Assembly (NCBI RefSeq): GCF_000281895.1
Contig: NZ_CM001558.1
Location: 4,778,556 to 4,842,555 of the forward strand
Length of the DNA: 64,000 bases
From: Pseudomonas fluorescens Q2-87
Lineage (GTDB): Bacteria > Pseudomonadota > Gammaproteobacteria > Pseudomonadales > Pseudomonadaceae
Direction: 5' to 3'
Shown here piece by piece: positions 38,054 to 46,179 of this stretch. The position numbers and the translations under genes were made by a program. The notes under the pieces are model-generated. The model was not told the DNA's origin and ran no database searches. It saw nothing but the letters and a program-made list of their open reading frames with translations. Within the stretch, counting starts at the first letter, position 1. The number at the start of each line of letters is the position of its first letter.

Positions 38054-38800
38054 CTATTGGGCCAATACTGCTGGCGCCGCATGAATAAAGGGCCGTAGCT
38101 CGGCGTGGGCCGGCGTCGATATGTCCACCGCTTGCTGGCGCTTGGCCCCCAGGTAATGCTGACTGAACACATCAAAATAAGCGTCCAGGGCCGACGCGGC
38201 GTCGCTGTCCCCTGCCAGTTCCAGACACAGCGCGGCCACTTCGGCGGTGCACAGATGCTCGCTGCGGGTCGAACGGCGCAGACGATAGCGCGACAGCTTG
38301 TCAGGCAGCAGGCTCAGGATCGGCAGCCGATCGAAATAGGGGCTCTTACGAAAAATCTTCCGTGCCTCGGTCCAAGTAGCGTCCAGCAGAATGAACAGCG
38401 GGCGCTTGGCGCGATCAAGGTCGACGGTATGGGTGACCCGCGATGGCTCCACGTACTCGCCGGGAAACACCAGATAGGGTTGCCATTGCGGGTCGTTCAG
38501 CAACGCCAGCAGTTGCTCGTCGACGTCGGTGCGAGACCAGATGAAGGCGTGGTTATCGCGCACCACGTCGGCAATCAGCCAACCCGTGTTGCTCGGCTTG
38601 AAGACTTCCTTGTTGGTCATGATCAGGCAGATCCCGGAGCGGGTCTCGACGCTTGGACGCCAGGCGCACAGGCAATGGCTCTCGATGACCCGACAGGCAC
38701 TGCAACGGGGGGCACGCCAGCCACGGGCCTGAATCGGTTTGATGCCTTCATCGATGCGCTGGTCACGCAGCAGCGCGACGGCATTAGGGGCATGATTCAT
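38054..38800 (-). CDS. DTW-domain tRNA-uridine aminocarboxypropyltransferase
   Basis: 248 residues from MNHAPNAVALLRDQRIDEGIKP; the upstream extension lacks a ribosome site. Zinc-binding cysteines in RCSACRVIESHCLCAW, LIMTNKEVFKPSNTGWLI, and the DTW signature LFILLDATWTEARKIFRKSPYF followed by LSRYRLRRSTRSEHLCTAE. DTW proteins (TapT type) add a 3-amino-3-carboxypropyl group to uridine (acp3U47) of tRNAs with SAM. It is a single gene between erdR and the PA3611-like gene. Confidence 0.88.
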   Translation of the reverse strand: MNHAPNAVALLRDQRIDEGIKPIQARGWRAPRCSACRVIESHCLCAWRPSVETRSGICLIMTNKEVFKPSNTGWLIADVVRDNHAFIWSRTDVDEQLLALLNDPQWQPYLVFPGEYVEPSRVTHTVDLDRAKRPLFILLDATWTEARKIFRKSPYFDRLPILSLLPDKLSRYRLRRSTRSEHLCTAEVAALCLELAGDSDAASALDAYFDVFSQHYLGAKRQQAVDISTPAHAELRPFIHAAPAVLAQ

Positions 38801-38984
38801 CGTGGGCGACGCCGACAAACAGGAAAACTCGACACGAACGACACTCGGCAGGGCAATAAAGGCCGGCATTCTACCAGAGCGCGCAAGCCTGTACCGTGCA
38901 CCCGGGCTCCCCTATAATTCCCGGCCACTGAACGCACAGTCATGTGATCGGTCGAACCACCAGTCACTGAACCAGGAGAGTTTC

Positions 38985-39407
38985 ATGCTGCGCCTTATCG
39001 TCCCTACCGTTGCCGTTCTGCTGGTGACGTCTTTCAGCGTCCAGGCTGCCTCGCTGAAAGAACTCGAACTGAACAAGATGCTGCAGAACGTCGCCAGAGA
39101 AAGTAGCGTCGGTACGCCGCGGGCGATCAATGAAGACATTCTGGACCAGGGCTACACCGTCGAAGGCACCGAGCTGATCAACCACCTCAGCGTGCAAAGC
39201 AGCCATGCCCAGAAAATGCGCGCAGATCCCAAGGCCGTGTATTTCCAGCTGGGCTCCACCGTGTGCACCAACCCGGGTTTCCGCAAGCTGATGGCCAAGG
39301 GCGCAACGATGCGCTACGAATTCACCGAAGTTAAGACCAACCGCCCAGTCGCGACCGAACGCTTCCAGGAATCGGATTGCCCGAAAGCGGCCAAGGCCAA
39401 GAAATAA
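38985..39407 (+). CDS. Exported PA3611-like protein (quorum-sensing-regulated virulence factor family)
   Basis: 140 residues from MLRLIVPTVAVLLVTSFSVQA, a clear signal peptide preceded by CAGGAGAG. The mature part is small and charged with two Cys (STVCTNPG, ESDCPKA) that could form a disulfide. It resembles P. aeruginosa PA3611, a small secreted/periplasmic protein listed as quorum-sensing regulated. The role is unknown. Its stop abuts the stop of the convergent small gene with no gap. Confidence 0.82.
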   Translation: MLRLIVPTVAVLLVTSFSVQAASLKELELNKMLQNVARESSVGTPRAINEDILDQGYTVEGTELINHLSVQSSHAQKMRADPKAVYFQLGSTVCTNPGFRKLMAKGATMRYEFTEVKTNRPVATERFQESDCPKAAKAKK

Positions 39408-39602
39408 TCAACCTGAGCGTGCGCGCCGCTGTTCGTCATCGGCGCGCAATTCCGCCACCAGCGCCTGTAGATAACGCGAGCGCCATGTCCGCCCTTCCAA
39501 TCGGCGGCAACATTCCTCTTCAAGGCTCAACCGATTGGCCTGAGCTGATTCCAACAGCGCCAGGTACAGCTGCCTGTCGAGTTCCAGGGTCACCCTGCTC
39601 AT
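39408..39602 (-). CDS. Small ribbon-helix-helix-like protein
   Basis: 64 residues from MSRVTLELDRQLYLALLESAQANRLSLEEECCRRLEG, a pattern of one strand and two helices typical of Arc/MetJ-type DNA-binding proteins (antitoxin or regulator). An alternative GAG-rich start five codons upstream exists. The arginine-rich C-tail (LRADDEQRRARSG) may contact nucleic acid. No toxin partner is adjacent. Weak evidence beyond the fold pattern and codon use. Confidence 0.5.
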   Translation of the reverse strand: MSRVTLELDRQLYLALLESAQANRLSLEEECCRRLEGRTWRSRYLQALVAELRADDEQRRARSG

Positions 39603-40062
39603 CTCTCCCGCCTCCATGCCCGATCCGCTTGAATCCTTCGCGTGGCGCCCAGCCCTGGGCGTAAATTTTCATTGGCACGCTTGTTAATCAGTAAATCAGA
39701 GCGGCACGCAACCGGTCGGTAATCTGACGAGCGGCACGGTAGCCTTCGTTGCATCCAGCGGTTGCCAAGGGCCACTTTTGAGCGCCATGATCAGGGCAGC
39801 GCAGATTGGCGCAAAGGTCTAGATTCATAAATGTATCGACTACTTGGGCAGAACGAGGCTGCCCTGTCAGCGCCTTGCCGTGTGATGGTCTTTATCCAAG
39901 GAAAAAGCAGAACCCGCTGGGTGGCTTGGTCGCCTTGCTGCGAACCGCGCCGAGCCAGGTCGGCATCCGGGCAAGGGCCTGGGCTGACAGCGACACATGG
40001 AGTGTCAGGGCCATGACGAATCTCTCGTTCAGGCCGGGGTCCTGTCAAGAAGGAGAAGCTGA
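39603..40062. other. 460-base intergenic stretch before the LOG gene
   Basis: No convincing gene, REP element or tRNA. Short open frames occur on both strands but lack ribosome sites. A ribosome site (AGAAGGAGAAGCTG) for the LOG gene is at the right end. It is long enough for a small RNA, but I see no terminator hairpin to delimit one. Confidence 0.4.
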
Positions 40063-41181
40063 ATGCCTTATAAACCCAATGATGTGCTCAGTCGTCATTT
40101 TGAGAACCACGGCCACGACCTCACCCGCAAGGTCGAAGAGCAACTCAGCCTGGTGTCACCCAATAGCCCGAACCTCCCCATCTACCGAGACATGATCCTG
40201 ACCGTACTGCGTATGGCCCAGGAAGATCACAACCGCTGGAATGCCAAGATTACCCTCCAAGCACTGCGGGAGCTGGAGAACGCCTTTCGCACGCTCGAAC
40301 AGTTCAAAGGACGCCGCAAGGTCACCGTCTTCGGCTCGGCCCGAACGCCCATCGAACATCCACTGTATGGCATGGCCCGCGAGCTGGGGGCAGCGCTGGC
40401 CCGCTCCGACATGATGGTCATCACCGGTGCCGGCGGGGGCATCATGGCCGCCGCCCATGAAGGCGCGGGGCGCGATCACAGCCTGGGGTTCAACATCACC
40501 CTCCCCTTCGAACAGCATGCCAACCCGACCGTCGAAGGCACGCCGAACCTGTTGCCGTTCCATTTTTTCTTCACCCGCAAATTGTTCTTCGTCAAGGAAG
40601 CCGATGCGCTGGTGCTCTGCCCGGGCGGGTTCGGCACCCTCGATGAAGCGCTGGAAGTCCTGACGCTGGTACAGACGGGTAAAAGCCCGCTGGTGCCGGT
40701 GGTCTTGCTGGATGTTCCAGGCGGCAAGTTCTGGCAAGGCGCCCTGAATTTCATCCGTGAGCAACTGGAGGAGAACCGTTACATCCTGCCTACCGATTTG
40801 AAGTTGATGCGTCTGGTGCACAACGTCGAAGACGCCGTGGAAGAGATCAACCAGTTCTATCGCAACTTCCATTCCAGTCGCTGGCTCAAGCATCAGTTCA
40901 TCATCCGCATGAATCGCAAGCTGAGCGAACAGGCCATGCAGCAGATGCAGGCTCAATTTGCCGATTTGTGCCTGAACGATTGTTTCCATCAGCATGATTA
41001 CGGCGGTGAAGAACATGACGAGGCCAGGTTCAGTCATCTGACGCGACTGGCCTTCACCTTCAACGCCCGCGATCACGGCCGCTTGAGAGAACTGGTGGAT
41101 TACATCAACCTGCCGGAAAACTGGGCCCAACCCGCCCAAAAAGTCCAACCCCTGACATGGGAGCCGCTGAAGGTAACCTGA
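40063..41181 (+). CDS. LOG family protein (nucleotide 5'-monophosphate phosphoribohydrolase type)
   Basis: 372 residues. The central ~180 residues carry the LOG motif set: KVTVFGSARTP, MVITGAGGGIMAAAHEGAGRD and PGGFGTLDEALEVLTLVQTGK (PGGxGTxxE, catalytic and nucleotide-binding). Flanking N- and C-terminal helical regions (to residue ~75 and after ~270) make it longer than plant-type LOG (about 200), as in the larger bacterial family. Such proteins release base from cytokinin or purine/pyrimidine nucleotides. Monocistronic, terminator after. Confidence 0.86.
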   Translation: MPYKPNDVLSRHFENHGHDLTRKVEEQLSLVSPNSPNLPIYRDMILTVLRMAQEDHNRWNAKITLQALRELENAFRTLEQFKGRRKVTVFGSARTPIEHPLYGMARELGAALARSDMMVITGAGGGIMAAAHEGAGRDHSLGFNITLPFEQHANPTVEGTPNLLPFHFFFTRKLFFVKEADALVLCPGGFGTLDEALEVLTLVQTGKSPLVPVVLLDVPGGKFWQGALNFIREQLEENRYILPTDLKLMRLVHNVEDAVEEINQFYRNFHSSRWLKHQFIIRMNRKLSEQAMQQMQAQFADLCLNDCFHQHDYGGEEHDEARFSHLTRLAFTFNARDHGRLRELVDYINLPENWAQPAQKVQPLTWEPLKVT

Positions 41182-41187
41182 GCCCAT

Positions 41188-41224
41188 AAAAAAACGGCCC
41201 GCTATCGAAATAGCGGGCCGTTTT
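41188..41224. terminator. Bidirectional terminator between LOG and recX genes
   Basis: AAAAACGGCCCGCTA / TAGCGGGCCGTTTT stem with TCGAAA loop and A/T runs both sides. Confidence 0.92.
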
Positions 41225-41227
41225 CAT

Positions 41228-41695
41228 TTAATCATCCATACCGCGACCGCTGAACAAGCGGTTGATCATTTCCATGGAATACCCTCGGTACGCCAGGAAA
41301 CGCCCTTGCTTGGCGCGTTCTCGTGCATCGATGGGCAGATGCCCTGAGAACTTGCGGCGCCAGGTATCGATCAATTGCTCTTGCCAATCGATACCACTTT
41401 CACGCAGGGCGAGTTCGATATCAGGCCGCTGCAAACCGCGCTGGCCCAGCTCTTCACGAATTCGCAAAGGACCATAACCGGATCGGGCGCGATAAGAGAC
41501 AAAGCTTTCCAAATAGCGGGATTCCGACAACAGGCCTTCTTCCGTCAAACGGTCGAGGGCCGAGTCGATCAGCTCATCGGGAGCGCCGCGCTGACGCAGC
41601 TTGCGCGTCAGCTCGACTCGACCATGCTCGCGTCTTGCGAGCAGGTCCATCGCGGTTCGCCGCACCGCGACGAGGGTATCGAGTACGACGGTCAT
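41228..41695 (-). CDS. recX: Regulatory protein RecX
   Basis: 155 residues, full length. Helical RecX repeats: [72 protein letters not shown]. It caps RecA filaments and blocks strand exchange. It lies eight bases after recA on the same strand, the usual recA-recX operon, so SOS induction of recA also raises its modulator. Confidence 0.95.
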   Translation of the reverse strand: MTVVLDTLVAVRRTAMDLLARREHGRVELTRKLRQRGAPDELIDSALDRLTEEGLLSESRYLESFVSYRARSGYGPLRIREELGQRGLQRPDIELALRESGIDWQEQLIDTWRRKFSGHLPIDARERAKQGRFLAYRGYSMEMINRLFSGRGMDD

Positions 41696-41703
41696 CGAAT
41701 CTA

Positions 41704-42756
41704 TCAGAGGTCAGCGTCAGCCAGGTCATCAACGGTTTCACGATTGGCCACTGCCTTGACATCCGCTACGGGGCTCAGCAATTTGTCACGCAGTTGCTTC
41801 TCAAGGGCAGCTGCAACTTCCGGGTTGTCCGCCAGGAACTTGGCCGAGTTGGCCTTGCCCTGACCGATCTTGGTGCCGTTGTAGGCATACCAGGCGCCCG
41901 ACTTCTCGACAAAACCGTGCAGTACACCCAGGTCGATCATTTCGCCGTTGAGGTAGATGCCCTTGCCGTAGAGAATCTGGAACTCAGCCTGACGGAACGG
42001 CGAAGCGACTTTGTTCTTCACGACCTTGACGCGGGTTTCGCTGCCGACAACCTCATCACCTTCCTTCACCGCGCCAGTGCGGCGGATGTCCAGGCGAACC
42101 GAGGCGTAAAATTTCAGCGCGTTACCGCCGGTGGTGGTTTCCGGGCTGCCGAACATCACGCCGATCTTCATGCGGATCTGGTTGATGAAGATCACCAGGC
42201 AGTTGGCGTTCTTGATGTTACCGGTGATCTTGCGCAGGGCCTGGGACATCAGGCGAGCCTGAAGGCCCACGTGCATGTCGCCCATTTCACCTTCGATTTC
42301 CGCTTTTGGCACCAGTGCCGCCACGGAGTCGACGATGATCACGTCAACCGCGTTGGAACGCACCAGCATGTCGGTGATTTCCAGGGCCTGCTCACCGGTG
42401 TCCGGCTGGGAAACCAGCAGGTCGTCGACGTTGACACCCAGTTTGCCGGCGTATTCCGGATCCAGGGCGTGCTCGGCATCGACGAAGGCGCAAGTTGCGC
42501 CGGCTTTTTGGGCCTGGGCGATCACGGACAGGGTCAGCGTGGTTTTACCGGAAGATTCAGGACCGTAGATTTCAACGATTCGGCCTTTTGGCAGGCCGCC
42601 GATGCCCAGCGCAATGTCCAGGCCCAGGGAGCCGGTGGAGATGGAAGGAATAGCCTGACGGTCCTGATCGCCCATACGCATTACGGCACCCTTGCCGAAT
42701 TGACGTTCGATCTGACCCAAGGCCGCAGCCAAGGCTTTCTTCTTGTTGTCGTCCAT
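41704..42756 (-). CDS. recA: Recombinase RecA
   Basis: 350 residues from [30 protein letters not shown]; the ATG at 42756 has GAGGAC upstream, and a GTG-initiated extension of four codons is unlikely. Walker [11 protein letters not shown], Walker [16 protein letters not shown]-binding loop [27 protein letters not shown] are intact. It drives recombination and stimulates self-cleavage of LexA and of S24 phage-type repressors such as the one encoded at 58.1 kb. A LexA box lies 41 bases upstream. Confidence 0.99.
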   Translation of the reverse strand: MDDNKKKALAAALGQIERQFGKGAVMRMGDQDRQAIPSISTGSLGLDIALGIGGLPKGRIVEIYGPESSGKTTLTLSVIAQAQKAGATCAFVDAEHALDPEYAGKLGVNVDDLLVSQPDTGEQALEITDMLVRSNAVDVIIVDSVAALVPKAEIEGEMGDMHVGLQARLMSQALRKITGNIKNANCLVIFINQIRMKIGVMFGSPETTTGGNALKFYASVRLDIRRTGAVKEGDEVVGSETRVKVVKNKVASPFRQAEFQILYGKGIYLNGEMIDLGVLHGFVEKSGAWYAYNGTKIGQGKANSAKFLADNPEVAAALEKQLRDKLLSPVADVKAVANRETVDDLADADL

Positions 42757-42796
42757 TAAAGTCCTCACGTAATCAATAAGGCCTGACGGCCAACAC

Positions 42797-42812
42797 CTGT
42801 ATAAGTAGCCAG
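42797..42812. promoter_or_regulatory. LexA (SOS) box upstream of recA
   Basis: CTGTATAAGTAGCCAG fits CTG-N10-CAG, 41 bases before the recA start, in the recA-cinA gap. Confidence 0.85.
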
Positions 42813-42839
42813 TATTATTCCACAGCGATTGAGGATCGC

Positions 42840-43340
42840 CTACCCCTGATTTGAGATTTCTACAGCGGCATGTTGCAGCAGCCCCTCTAGCGCGGCCTTA
42901 ACCGTTTGTCGGCGGACCTCGTCGCGGTTGCCTGCAAAGAACCGCTGCTCGCTGACCACCGCCTCGCCAATCCCCCAGGCCAACCATACGGTGCCCACCG
43001 GCTTGTTCGGCGTGCCCCCGTCCGGCCCGGCGACCCCGCTGACCGCCACGGCATAACGCGCCAGGCTTTTATGCTGGGCACCGCGCACCATAGCCTCGAC
43101 CACCTCGCGACTGACCGCCCCCACCGTCGCGAATAACTCGGCAGGGACGTTCAACTGCTGGGTCTTCTGGCGATTGGAATAGGTGACGTAACCGGCCTCG
43201 AACCAGGCCGAACTCCCGGGAATACGGGTGATTGCCTCGGCAATCCCACCGCCGGTACAGGACTCGGCCGTGGTCACATGGGCATTGAGCAACTGCAAGC
43301 GCCTGCCGAGTTCAGCGGCCAGCCCGGTAATGTCGTCCAT
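42840..43340 (-). CDS. pncC: CinA C-terminal domain protein (nicotinamide-nucleotide amidase PncC type)
   Basis: 166 residues from [56 protein letters not shown]; start at 43340 after [18 protein letters not shown] contains the family's active-site Ser and [22 protein letters not shown] is the second motif. It deamidates NMN to NaMN. Only the C-terminal domain of full CinA is present, as is usual here. It is upstream of recA and marks the left border of the tailocin. Confidence 0.93.
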   Translation of the reverse strand: MDDITGLAAELGRRLQLLNAHVTTAESCTGGGIAEAITRIPGSSAWFEAGYVTYSNRQKTQQLNVPAELFATVGAVSREVVEAMVRGAQHKSLARYAVAVSGVAGPDGGTPNKPVGTVWLAWGIGEAVVSEQRFFAGNRDEVRRQTVKAALEGLLQHAAVEISNQG

Positions 43341-43411
43341 GATGCTCTCCCGATTCGACACAATGGAGGCCTACCGTACACGAGCATTCGCAGCTTGCAA
43401 GGCTCGCCGGA

Positions 43412-43948
43412 TCATTGACCTAGGGCCCTGACATAGGCCTGGCAAGCCTGTAAGGCAATCAGTCCTCGATCGCCTTCGTGGGTGATGGCGATAATTCGTT
43501 GAGCATGCGCTGGGTCAAGTCGGGCGCGTGGGGCGCCATGATCCAGGCTGCCGGCGCCGGCGGCGGCAGGCATTGTGCAACCGGCGGCCACATCGTCGGC
43601 GTCGAGGAGGACTGACAGCCGCACATCGGCAGTAGCAAGGCGATCGCGCAGGCGATCCTGGTCACGTTGGGCATCGCTCAAGGCTCGGTAATGGGTTTGT
43701 TCGCTGGCGGACAGTTGGCGTCCAAGGGCTTCGCGTTTGTCTTGCTCGACCTTTTGCTGCATTGCGGCCGACTGGCTTATCCGGTTCAACGTGTCGGCCT
43801 GGGATTGCTCCAGTTGCGCCAATTGTCGGCCATAACGCCAATCTTGAACTCGCCATGCGAGCATCGCCGGGCCACCCGCCAATAATGCCAATAGAACGAC
43901 GATGCCAAGGGTGCGAGCGGAAAAAGGCATCAGGCTGAAGACTGGCAT
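43412..43948 (-). CDS. Lysis protein Rz-like (inner-membrane spanin)
   Basis: 178 residues from MPVFSLMPFSARTLGIVVLLALLAGGPAMLAWRVQDWRY: a short N-terminal membrane helix followed by a long periplasmic coiled coil (QLAQLEQSQADTLNRISQSAAMQQKVEQDKREALGRQLSASEQTHYRALSDAQRDQDRLRD). With Rz1 it fuses the two membranes in the last lysis step. It overlaps the endolysin by 19 bases and hosts a nested Rz1 gene in another frame. It is the last gene of the tailocin operon. Confidence 0.85.
   Translation of the reverse strand: MPVFSLMPFSARTLGIVVLLALLAGGPAMLAWRVQDWRYGRQLAQLEQSQADTLNRISQSAAMQQKVEQDKREALGRQLSASEQTHYRALSDAQRDQDRLRDRLATADVRLSVLLDADDVAAGCTMPAAAGAGSLDHGAPRARLDPAHAQRIIAITHEGDRGLIALQACQAYVRALGQ
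43459..43674 (-). CDS. Rz1-like outer-membrane spanin lipoprotein, nested in Rz
   Basis: 71 residues (MPNVTRIACAIALLLPMCGCQSSSTP...). A hydrophobic signal ends in MCGC, a plausible lipobox with Cys20, followed by a short Pro-rich domain (CLPPPAPAAW), the classic Rz1 composition. It lies wholly inside the Rz gene in a different reading frame, as in lambda and P2 (LysB/LysC). The ribosome site is weak, and the lipobox is not ideal. Confidence 0.7.
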   Translation of the reverse strand: MPNVTRIACAIALLLPMCGCQSSSTPTMWPPVAQCLPPPAPAAWIMAPHAPDLTQRMLNELSPSPTKAIED

Positions 43949-44493
43949 AACGCCGCCCTCGCCCGCGCCCAGAGTTGCAGGCGATCTTCCAAACCGTTCA
44001 AACCACCGTTGATGCGTCGGGTAATGCTGTTGAACTGATCGCGATCGGCCAGTTCGTTCAAGCCGTTTTGCTCCCAGAACCACGCAGCGGACTCAGCTGC
44101 CCATTGCGGTTGCTCCAGCAGTTCAGGCAAGGCCAGCAGGCGTGCGTCGCCAAACAGTCCCTGACTGCAACGAAGGTAATTGTCGCGGCCGGTAATCTGG
44201 ATCAGACCGCGGCCCCGATACTTCTGGCCATCACCGTCGGCCTGGGACGAATTGCCCAGGCGCACGGCCAACGGCCCCGTGTCGTACTTGCCCAGGTATT
44301 GATCACCGCCGAGCTCGCGCACGTAACGCAATTGCCCCGACTCATGGCCGACCTGGGCCAGGAACATAGCGATGCGTTTAGGCGTGTCGATGCGATAGCG
44401 GGACATGGCTGCGTTAAGCGCAGAAATGAAAACGCCCGCTTGGGTGCGGGCGTTGGGCATGATGTTGATGAGTTGCTGTTGGGTAACGTCCAT
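43930..44493 (-). CDS. Tailocin endolysin, glycoside hydrolase family 19
   Basis: 187 residues from MDVTQQQLINIMPNARTQAGVFISALNAAM. GH19 (chitinase/lysozyme) motifs: RIAMFLAQVGHESGQLRYVRE with the catalytic Glu, KYRGRGLIQITGRDNYLRCSQ, and AAWFWEQNGLNELAD. It cuts peptidoglycan to release the particles. The start at 44493 is used because upstream frame crosses a REP element. Position after gpD and before Rz/Rz1 matches R-pyocin loci. Confidence 0.92.
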   Translation of the reverse strand: MDVTQQQLINIMPNARTQAGVFISALNAAMSRYRIDTPKRIAMFLAQVGHESGQLRYVRELGGDQYLGKYDTGPLAVRLGNSSQADGDGQKYRGRGLIQITGRDNYLRCSQGLFGDARLLALPELLEQPQWAAESAAWFWEQNGLNELADRDQFNSITRRINGGLNGLEDRLQLWARARAALCQSSA

Positions 44494-44530
44494 AGTCGGG
44501 TCATCGAAATTCGTTGTTGGGGTTGCCTTC

Positions 44531-44557
44531 TTCGCGAGCAAGCTCGCTTCCACAGGG
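44531..44557. repeat. Solitary REP element inside tailocin operon
   Basis: TTCGCGAGCAAGCTCGCTTCCACAGG lies between the gpD stop and endolysin start. Confidence 0.7.
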
Positions 44558-44564
44558 CCTGGTA

Positions 44565-45581
44565 TCACCCCCTGGCATCCAGGCAAGTCGCATCAATCGT
44601 ACAGCGATAGCTCTTTTCCCGGTCACCGGCAGCCGTGACCTTGTCGATCGACCAGCGACCGCGCATGAAATCCGGCCAAGTGGTGTCCAACAGCACGATG
44701 CCTTCCGCCGATAATCCGGGGTTGCCAGGGCATTCAATTTTCACCTTGAGAGCCTCGCGCATCATCCGGCGCACCTCACCTTCAGCAGCGGCACGGGCGT
44801 CGTTGGCGCTCTGGAAGCGCTGGCGCAGGTTCTTGAACGGCGCGATGCCGATCTCCTCCACGCGCAGTTTACCGGCCACCGGGTCCCACCAACTGGTCTT
44901 GCAGCCCTGGTATTTCGCCCGGGCGTTTGCATCAAGAATGGCGGAAATAAAGGCATGGTCGCCCGGACGATTATCGGTCGTCACTGACAACCTGATGGGT
45001 GGCAGGACCTTGCCCGACAATGATTTCGCCTGACCACGCCGAGCCAGCACATACAACTCGTTGATCGGTTTGGCGACGGCATCGTAACGGTGGGCAAGTC
45101 GCGTCAGGAAGCCCATGTCGGTTTCGTTGGACTGGTCGATATGCTCGATTTTAATCAGCGACAGGTCCGGCGCCACACGGGGAGAAAAACCGTGTCGGGA
45201 GGTCAATTGGCGAAACAACGCCCCAAGGGTTGTCGGGCCATGACTGGCAGATCGGCGCTGTTTGAATCCACTCTGGTCGGCCGCGCTGAACGGCGCCGCC
45301 ATCGCCACCAGCGTCAGCTTGAGGGGAAACAGCATAGGCGTAAGCCGGGTGATAACGAACTCGCCCTTGTCCACCAGGCCCGACTCGAGGTAACCGACCC
45401 GCAAGCCGATTTTCCCGCCCAGGCTGGGCAGGCCTTCAAGCCCCTCCAGGCTGATCGTGAGCGTCAGTTGGTCGGACTCGATCCCCGCCGCGTCGACATG
45501 AGTCCAATTGAGCAAGCGTTCGTTGAGCAACGCAGCGTTCGCGCCGTAGATTTCTATTGCGGGGGTGAAACCCAGTGACAT
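44565..45581 (-). CDS. Tailocin baseplate hub/late control protein (gpD-like)
   Basis: 338 residues. P2 gpD family (gp27-like hub): FTPAIEIYGANAALLNERLLNWTHVDAAGIESDQLTLTI, GLPSLGGKIGLRVGYL, ETDMGFLTRLAHRYDAVAKPINELYVLARRGQAKSLSG, and YQGCKTSWWDPVAGK. It forms the central hub linking tube and spike. It follows gpX by nine bases. Confidence 0.9.
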   Translation of the reverse strand: MSLGFTPAIEIYGANAALLNERLLNWTHVDAAGIESDQLTLTISLEGLEGLPSLGGKIGLRVGYLESGLVDKGEFVITRLTPMLFPLKLTLVAMAAPFSAADQSGFKQRRSASHGPTTLGALFRQLTSRHGFSPRVAPDLSLIKIEHIDQSNETDMGFLTRLAHRYDAVAKPINELYVLARRGQAKSLSGKVLPPIRLSVTTDNRPGDHAFISAILDANARAKYQGCKTSWWDPVAGKLRVEEIGIAPFKNLRQRFQSANDARAAAEGEVRRMMREALKVKIECPGNPGLSAEGIVLLDTTWPDFMRGRWSIDKVTAAGDREKSYRCTIDATCLDARG

Positions 45582-45590
45582 GTCGCCTCC

Positions 45591-45803
45591 TTAATCCCAG
45601 GCTGAAACCGGTGGGGTCGCGACGGGTTTGACGTCCACTTCCGGCAGTACCACCCATACACCCGCAGGCAGCACCGCCCCCCATTCGGCCAGCGTTGGAT
45701 TGAGTCGCCAAAGCGCTTCTTCAGTGGCATCGTCACAATGCGCGAGCTCGCGATACAGCAACAGATTCACCGAATCACCGGCGATGCTTCGAACCCTACG
45801 CAT
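45591..45803 (-). CDS. Tail protein X (gpX-like, LysM fold)
   Basis: 70 residues (MRRVRSIAGDSVNLLLYREL...EEALWRLNPTLAEWGAVLPAGVWVVLPE). Matches P2 gpX, a small LysM-like protein needed for tail assembly. It overlaps gpU by eight bases. Confidence 0.9.
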   Translation of the reverse strand: MRRVRSIAGDSVNLLLYRELAHCDDATEEALWRLNPTLAEWGAVLPAGVWVVLPEVDVKPVATPPVSAWD

Positions 45804-46179
45804 TGGCGAACTCCGTCAATTCAATGACCCAGCCGACCACCATCGCGGTACCGTCATCGATGATCTCGGTCTGGGATTCAGTCACTGTGTTGATTCGCCA
45901 GAGGCCCCAATTGCGACCGATGCCATCCACCAACGGCAAGGGGATGCGCTGCGCCTGCAATGCCCGCAGTTCATCGAGACGGTCCATGGCGGTCGCGTAC
46001 ATCGACTTGCCTGTGATCGTCAGCCCTTGCAGGCCTTGGCCGGTCTGGCTGGACTTGGGTTTGCTGGTGAGAATGTCGATGTTTTTCCAGCCGCCATCCG
46101 ATGTATGTACCAGTTGGTGGTACGCAAAGTTTCTCGACAGGCCGAAAATGAAGCTGCCGAGGGCCATTTGTTGACGCAT
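45796..46179 (-). CDS. Tail protein U (gpU-like)
   Basis: 127 residues from MRQQMALGSFIFGLSRNFAYHQLVHTSDGGW, preceded by GGAGGTACGTG; a GTG one codon upstream is possible. P2 gpU family, a baseplate/tail completion protein. The start codon overlaps the tape-measure stop by one base (TGATG). Confidence 0.9.
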   Translation of the reverse strand: MRQQMALGSFIFGLSRNFAYHQLVHTSDGGWKNIDILTSKPKSSQTGQGLQGLTITGKSMYATAMDRLDELRALQAQRIPLPLVDGIGRNWGLWRINTVTESQTEIIDDGTAMVVGWVIELTEFANA

